Assembly: GCF_004364175.1 (NCBI RefSeq)
Contig: NZ_SNZW01000014.1
Coordinates: 62,001-126,000, forward strand
Length of the DNA: 64,000 nucleotides
From: Maribacter caenipelagi
GTDB lineage: Bacteria > Bacteroidota > Bacteroidia > Flavobacteriales > Flavobacteriaceae
Direction: 5' to 3'
Made by a program: the position numbers and the translations under genes. This document shows, piece after piece, positions 59,469 through 64,000 of the stretch; position 1 is the stretch's first letter, and each line of letters opens with the position of its first letter. The notes below the pieces were generated by a model, which did no database searches, was not told where the DNA came from, and saw only the letters and a program-made list of their open reading frames with translations.

Positions 59469-60863
59469 TTAATCCATAATCATGATGGACTTCACATTGA
59501 CAAATTCTTTCATACCAAATCCTCCATGTTCGCGTCCATAACCGGAATCTTTTACTCCGCCAAAAGGCATACTTGGTTCTGCCAATCCGAAGGAATTTAT
59601 AAATACCATTCCCGTGTCAAAATGTTTCTCGGCTAGTTCGGTAGCTTTCTCAATATTCTTAGAAAAAATTCCTCCACCTAGACCAAATCTACTATCATTC
59701 GCTATGCGCATAGCATCTTCGTCGTCTTTCGCTTTTATCAAAGAAGCAACAGGACCGAATAATTCATCATCATACGCTGGCTGACCTGGTGAAACATTAC
59801 CTAAGACTGTAGCAGGGTAGAAGTAGCCTTCTCCATTTGGTATTTTTCCACCACATAAAATTTCGGCTCCCTTATCCACACTTTCCTGAACTTGATCGTG
59901 AATTTTTTCTCTTAAATCTTCACGAGCCATAGGTCCTAATTCAGTTTCCTCTTTTTTGGGATCTCCAACTTTTAAGGCATCCATAGCCTTTACGAATTTC
60001 TCTTTGAATTCGTCATAAACTTTCTCAGTAGCAATAAATCGTTTTGCCGCAATACAAGTTTCTCCATTATTGTAGATACGGCCCATAACGCTTTTTTCTA
60101 CGGCTAAATCTATATCTGCATCTTCTAAAACCAAGTAAGCATCGTTACTACCTAATTCAAGTACCGTTTTCTTTAGTTGCGCACCTGCTTTTTCTCCTAT
60201 TTTCTCTCCTGCAACTGGGCTACCGGTTAAAGTTACCCCTCTAACTAATTTATGCTCTATTATCGCATTAGACTGTTCGTGCTCAATAACCATTACGTTA
60301 AAGAGTCCGGCAGGTAAACCAGCGGTATCAAATATAGTTTTCAATAACTTGGCTGTACCAGTTACATTAGAAGCATGTTTTAGCAAAATACTATTACCAG
60401 CCATTAGATTTACAATAGTGTAACGTAGTACTTGATAACTTGGGTAGTTCCAAGGTTGAATACCATATATAATGCCTATTGGAGAATAGGTTATAATTCC
60501 TTTTCCTCCGCTAGGTAAATCTCGTTTTTCGTTCTTTAAAAATTCCGGGGCGTTATCTGCAGAGTATTCACAAATCGATGAACATAGGTCAACTTCATGC
60601 TCACTTTGAGAAAGTAGTTTACCCATTTCATCGGTCATTAACTCAGCAAGTTCTTTCTTATAATTTTGAAGTTCTTTACCAATAGACTTTATAATCTCGC
60701 CGCGCTCTTCAATAGATTTCATTTTCCATTTTAAAAACGCCTTATGAGATTGTTGTATGCTTTCCTTTACTTGGTCATCTGTCATATAAGTATGAGAGGT
60801 AATCTCTTTACCCGTAGCAGGATTTATTGTTTTGAATGTATTTTGTTTTGTTGTCGTTGACAT
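59469..60863 (-). CDS. NAD(P)-dependent aldehyde dehydrogenase (succinate-semialdehyde type)
   Basis: The 464-aa ALDH has the catalytic Cys at ~270 (NNGETCIAAKRF) and Glu at ~236 (VLELGSNDAYLV). Other family parts are GIIYGIQPWNYPSYQVLRY and SMPFGGVKDSGYGREHG. It is closest to succinate-semialdehyde dehydrogenases of the SSADH/YneI type. It probably oxidises aldehydes to acids. It follows the SDR gene by 23 bp, so the two form an operon. Confidence 0.9.
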   Translation of the reverse strand: MSTTTKQNTFKTINPATGKEITSHTYMTDDQVKESIQQSHKAFLKWKMKSIEERGEIIKSIGKELQNYKKELAELMTDEMGKLLSQSEHEVDLCSSICEYSADNAPEFLKNEKRDLPSGGKGIITYSPIGIIYGIQPWNYPSYQVLRYTIVNLMAGNSILLKHASNVTGTAKLLKTIFDTAGLPAGLFNVMVIEHEQSNAIIEHKLVRGVTLTGSPVAGEKIGEKAGAQLKKTVLELGSNDAYLVLEDADIDLAVEKSVMGRIYNNGETCIAAKRFIATEKVYDEFKEKFVKAMDALKVGDPKKEETELGPMAREDLREKIHDQVQESVDKGAEILCGGKIPNGEGYFYPATVLGNVSPGQPAYDDELFGPVASLIKAKDDEDAMRIANDSRFGLGGGIFSKNIEKATELAEKHFDTGMVFINSFGLAEPSMPFGGVKDSGYGREHGGFGMKEFVNVKSIMIMD

Positions 60864-60886
60864 ATATTATGCTATTAAAATTAATA

Positions 60887-61627
60887 TTATTGTTGTTCAC
60901 TTGGCACTAAGTAAACATCATTGATATTAACTCTTGCAGGCTGAGTTAATACATAGTAAATGGAATTTGCAATATCTTCTGCTTCTAATGTTTCCATTTT
61001 CTGCATTTCTTTAATCTCCTCTTGAATATCCTCATCAGAAATGGTACTCGTTAAATTAGTTGCTACTGCACCTGGTTCTATAGATGTAATATTGATTCCA
61101 TATTTAGGCGCCAATTCTTGACGTAATCCTTCCGAAAACATTTTTACAGCAGATTTTGTAGCGCAATACACTGCACCACCAGGAAAATACCTATTCGCAG
61201 CCATTGAAGAAATGTTGATGACATTACCGCCTTTATTTTCTTTTAAGGCTGGTAGCACTGCTGCAACCCCATTAAGTACTCCTTTAATATTGACATCTAC
61301 CATCTTATCCCATTCATCTGTTTTTAATTTTTCTACGAATGAAAGCGGCATTAAACCTGCATTGTTAATAAGACCAGATATTTTGCCGTATTCATTTTTT
61401 GTTTTCGAAACAACCTTTTCAAAATCTTCTTTCTTGGTCACGTCACCTGTCACTACAATGGCTTCTCCACCTTTTTTAGTGATTTCGGACTTTAGATCGT
61501 TCAATTCATCTTCGCTTCTGGCCATTAATACTACCTTGGCACCGTTATCCGCCAGCTTGATTGCTGTTGCTCTACCAATTCCGCTAGATGCACCAGTTAT
61601 AATTATTACGCTATCTTCTATTTTCAT
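60887..61627 (-). CDS. SDR-family oxidoreductase
   Basis: The 246-aa classical SDR has TGASSGIG at 11-18, NNAGLMPL near 90, the catalytic Ser in INISSMAAN and the Tyr/Lys in VYCATKSA. This matches the serine/3-hydroxy acid dehydrogenase group (YdfG-like). It is upstream of the ALDH gene in the same operon. The substrate is probably an alcohol or aldehyde. Confidence 0.9.
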   Translation of the reverse strand: MKIEDSVIIITGASSGIGRATAIKLADNGAKVVLMARSEDELNDLKSEITKKGGEAIVVTGDVTKKEDFEKVVSKTKNEYGKISGLINNAGLMPLSFVEKLKTDEWDKMVDVNIKGVLNGVAAVLPALKENKGGNVINISSMAANRYFPGGAVYCATKSAVKMFSEGLRQELAPKYGINITSIEPGAVATNLTSTISDEDIQEEIKEMQKMETLEAEDIANSIYYVLTQPARVNINDVYLVPSEQQ

Positions 61628-61866
61628 TGTGTTTTTATTTGATTTATCACAATATAGAAGCTATAATCGGCTAGTATTGACCATAAGAATTTAACTATTG
61701 ACGGATATAGTATTGCGCTACATTTTCACCTATTCAAGTCAAAAAAACGGTGGTAATTACAACTGATCAAAGGATATACTAGAAATTATAGATTTATTAA
61801 GACCATTACTGATTTAAATGCTCTTAATTTGGTGCCTTATTTCTTTTTCTAGCTAAAGATTAGATT

Positions 61867-62622
61867 ATGATGACAAATAAAATGATAGGCATAGTTGGTG
61901 GTGTGGGTAGTTACGCTGGTATCGATTTAATTAAAAAGGTCTACGACCTTACCGAAGCGAGTTCTGATCAAGATCATTTACCGGTATCTATGCTCTCTGT
62001 TCCTCATAAGATCATTGACCGTACCAAATACCTTTTGGGTGAAACAGAAATTAACCCAGGTATAGCCATATCTGAAATAATTGCTTCTTTAATCGCTAGC
62101 GGAGCAAGTATTATTGGCATTCCATGTAACACGGCACATGCTAAACCAATATTAAGCTTAATTGAGAAAAGTATACCAGAATCGTGTGTTTTGGTCAACC
62201 TTATTGAAGAAGTAGGCAAAAATATCTCTGAAAAGCATCCGGAAATTACTAGGGTAGGGGTTTTAGGTACTACAGGTACTATTCTTGCCAAGGTGTACCC
62301 AGAAGTATTGTCCAAGTACAATATTGAAGTAATACAACCATCTGAAGATATTCAAGATTTATTTGTACACCCTTCTATTTACGATACATCATATGGTATA
62401 AAGGCTTTTTCAAATCCTGTAAATCAAAAAGCGAAAGAAAATTTGGGTATGGCAGCGACGTACTTATCAAGAAAAGGTGCCCAAGCCGTAATTTTAGGCT
62501 GCACCGAGATTCCGCTTGCTATACAGTATGAGAAAATAGAGGATAGCTTGATTATTGATGCCACTACCGTTTTAGCTAGCGCGTTAATTAGAGAATCCAA
62601 AAAAATGGAAAAGATCGCCTAA
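61867..62622 (+). CDS. Aspartate/glutamate racemase-family protein
   Basis: The 251-aa protein has the two catalytic Cys motifs: IPCNTAH at C87 and LGCTEIPL near 210. The N-terminal KMIGIVGGVGSYAGIDL is typical of aspartate racemases. It inverts the alpha-carbon of Asp or Glu, giving D-amino acids for peptidoglycan or signalling. Its stop overlaps the end of the convergent AraC gene by 4 bp. ATG ATG at the start makes 61867 or 61870 equally possible. Confidence 0.9.
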   Translation: MMTNKMIGIVGGVGSYAGIDLIKKVYDLTEASSDQDHLPVSMLSVPHKIIDRTKYLLGETEINPGIAISEIIASLIASGASIIGIPCNTAHAKPILSLIEKSIPESCVLVNLIEEVGKNISEKHPEITRVGVLGTTGTILAKVYPEVLSKYNIEVIQPSEDIQDLFVHPSIYDTSYGIKAFSNPVNQKAKENLGMAATYLSRKGAQAVILGCTEIPLAIQYEKIEDSLIIDATTVLASALIRESKKMEKIA

Positions 62623-63515
62623 GCACTTGGCGTTGGTGTGCAAGATGCTCTTTTCAATAACATATATTCACCATTATTCTTAAACTCTCGTATTGATGTA
62701 CCGGTATAGCGTTTAAAGGTTTTGGACAAGTGACTTACGTCTGTAAAACCCAATTCATCGGCTATTTCATTTAAACGGAAGTCGGAATTCAATAAACGAA
62801 TTTCTACCAATTTAAGCTTACCCTTTATAATATATTCGCGTAAAGACATATTCACCTGCTTTTTAAAATACTCGCTTACGTAGGTAGGCGACATCTGAAA
62901 AACTTCGGCTAAATTTTCAACTTTAAGCAATTCCGTTTTGTCTATATTGGTATTGATATAGGTAAGCATTTTAGTAATTCTATCATCTGAATTATTTTTC
63001 GCTAATTCAAAATAGCTGCTCTTTTTAATATTCCGGATCAGAATTTCCAATATGCTAGTCATTAAACTAGTCACTAAATTTATAGACTCTTCCCCATAAT
63101 TTCTAGACTCTTGAAGTATCATTTCAATAAGGTTTTCAAGATAATTACGGTCTAATTCGTTCTTAATTATATCACCCGGCAACTGATTGTAATTGGACAA
63201 GATGTACGATGCCTCTTTAAACCACTCATTTCTATCTATAGTGATTCTATTCGCATTTTTAAAGAAAGAATCGGTAAACTTTAAAAAGACAAAACGTGTC
63301 GGTTTTTCAATGGTAAAAGAATGACATTTTAAAGGTGGTAACAGAAACATACTATTCTTGCCGTAGGCATAATCATTGTAGTTGATACACTGCGTACCTT
63401 CTCCATCCTTTATTAAAACCAGCTCAAAAAAATTATTCTTAACGGGGCGTTGTTTCCAATCCGTCAGTTCAATTTCTTGTATTTCAAAAGGTTTATACGC
63501 TTCTAATACTTGCAT
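62619..63515 (-). CDS. AraC-family transcriptional regulator
   Basis: The 298-aa protein has an N-terminal cupin-like half (~10-150) and a C-terminal AraC double helix-turn-helix (~195-285: AEVFQMSPTYVSEYFKKQV and RLNEIADELGFTDVSHLSKTFKRYTG). The tail MLLKRASCTPTPSA is unusual and hydrophilic. It converges with the racemase gene and may regulate it, or genes beyond the right edge. Confidence 0.88.
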   Translation of the reverse strand: MQVLEAYKPFEIQEIELTDWKQRPVKNNFFELVLIKDGEGTQCINYNDYAYGKNSMFLLPPLKCHSFTIEKPTRFVFLKFTDSFFKNANRITIDRNEWFKEASYILSNYNQLPGDIIKNELDRNYLENLIEMILQESRNYGEESINLVTSLMTSILEILIRNIKKSSYFELAKNNSDDRITKMLTYINTNIDKTELLKVENLAEVFQMSPTYVSEYFKKQVNMSLREYIIKGKLKLVEIRLLNSDFRLNEIADELGFTDVSHLSKTFKRYTGTSIREFKNNGEYMLLKRASCTPTPSA

Positions 63516-63537
63516 TTTTAGGATAGTTAAGGGATAT

Positions 63538-63933
63538 ATGAACGAAAATACTATAAAACAAATACTCGTTACAAATATTAACCTTTATTTATACAATTTA
63601 AACCTCTGTAACTACTTCATAGTACTGTCAAAGCCAGTATCTTTGCAAGAAATAAGTAATCTCAGTTATTATCGCGAAGGAAAAGATAGCGTAGACGGGC
63701 AGAGGGAACAACGAAAAAATACGGTTATTGCTTCAGTTACCTTTGGGGCAACTAGACCCTTTCAATTAAAACATGTATCAAGAGCAGATTTAAAACGTGT
63801 AGATATTCCATTAGCAAATGGCAGTCTTTTATTGATGCAAAGCGCCACCCAAGAAAACTGGAAACATAAAATACCGAAGACCCTAAAACAAATTTCCCCA
63901 AGAATTAACCTAACATTCAGGTGGGTCGGTTAA
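63538..63933 (+). pseudogene. Degenerate 3' remnant of an AlkB-type dioxygenase gene
   Basis: The end of the frame matches the AlkB C-terminal half: VIASVTFGATRPFQLKH, NGSLLLMQSATQENWKHKIPKT and PRINLTFRWVG, with the second Fe-ligand His and both Arg of RxNLTFR present. The first Fe-binding motif HxD is lost. Codons at 63700-63708 read Gln-Arg-Glu where AlkB has His-x-Asp, and several codons after it are missing. The region before ~63660 is not AlkB-like and contains a promoter-like TATCTTTG (63638-63645). I read it as a 5'-truncated, non-functional copy. Alternatively it is a deliberately metal-free homologue. Confidence 0.65.
63638..63645 (+). promoter_or_regulatory. -7-like element within the alkB remnant
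   Basis: TATCTTTG matches TAnnTTTG. It lies just before the part that resembles AlkB, so a short transcript could begin inside the remnant. Confidence 0.35.
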
Positions 63934-63962
63934 TTTATCCGGCATCAATCTTTACTTTTATA

Positions 63963-63978
63963 GTTCTAATTTTAGAAC
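63963..63978. other. Inverted repeat before the right edge
   Basis: GTTCTAA and TTAGAAC flank a TT centre, an exact 7-2-7 palindrome. It lies ~16 bp before an ATGAAA at 63995 that may open the next, out-of-window gene. It could be an operator for that gene or a terminator of the alkB remnant. Confidence 0.4.
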
Positions 63979-64000
63979 CAATTTAAAGCATCTTATGAAA

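Noticed and set aside
61212..61694. 160-aa plus-strand ORF opposite the SDR gene
   Set aside because: Shadow frame of a well-supported SDR gene; composition is Ser/Phe/Leu-rich without domain.
1..64000. tRNA, rRNA, IS element, prophage or replication origin
   Set aside because: None of the usual cloverleaf, transposase, integrase, inverted-end or origin signatures were seen.

Overview
ORGANISM. This is chromosomal DNA from a member of the Bacteroidota, almost certainly a (probably marine) Flavobacteriaceae. The DNA is AT-rich. Start codons have A-rich leaders rather than Shine-Dalgarno boxes, and several promoters carry the Bacteroidota -7 box TAnnTTTG (one perfect TTTG-N19-TATATTTG). Many SPII lipoproteins, a TonB receptor with a carboxypeptidase-D-like N-domain, DUF4494, DUF2490 and YHYH proteins point the same way. 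I see no rRNA, tRNA, CRISPR array, insertion sequence or prophage. LAYOUT. 1-6.0 kb: a cut-off OmpA-type lipoprotein, a VWA lipoprotein, an XdhC/MocA/amidohydrolase operon, and an ECF sigma factor with a membrane partner. 6.0-9.1 kb: a GntR regulator with a palindromic operator, a lipoprotein, then a five-copy ~176-bp tandem repeat that earlier frames make look non-coding. Read on the minus strand, each unit holds one intact 37-codon ORF. Four of the five copies differ only by synonymous changes and the fifth is a conservative paralogue. This is the most surprising object in the window. 9.1-24.4 kb: metabolism and envelope genes (two cold-shock proteins, EamA transporter, pseudouridine synthase, SF2 helicase, AhpD-like and cupredoxin-like proteins, AraC regulator, TonB receptor, Old Yellow Enzyme, PQQ-type dehydrogenase, Tat-exported sugar isomerase-like protein, class IV aminotransferase). 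24.4-37.8 kb: an XRE regulator divergent from a tight operon of a YbjN/CesT-like protein, PspA/IM30, an Asp-rich membrane OB-fold protein, a flotillin and a 1629-aa DUF3686-type AAA ATPase, followed by a J-domain/KTSC protein, a DbpA-like helicase and a zinc-ribbon SDR protein. I read the core as a membrane-stress or membrane-remodelling system. 37.8-49.5 kb: a DUF1963 protein, a three-gene envelope operon with MORN-type repeats and DUF2490, a sortilin-like propeller protein, a Gre-family factor, KatE catalase and a fasciclin gene whose lipoprotein signal is broken by a stop codon. 49.6-55.2 kb: DUF4494, a LytS/LytTR two-component system, and divergent from it an EF-hand / broken lipoprotein / YHYH / MORN / SCO1 cluster. 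55.2-64 kb: hydrolase-TPR protein, RibD-like reductase, an electrophile/aldehyde detoxification block (DJ-1, alkenal-type reductase, ALDH, SDR) with a TetR-type palindrome, an Asp/Glu racemase, an AraC regulator, and a degenerate 3' remnant of alkB that has lost its iron-binding HxD motif. HOW IT FITS. The recurring theme is envelope and oxidative/electrophile stress (PspA-flotillin, ECF sigma, catalase, OYE, DJ-1, ALDH). Three loci (fasciclin, 52.6-kb lipoprotein, alkB remnant) show decay or sequencing error. All functions are inferred by reading the sequence; no database search was run.
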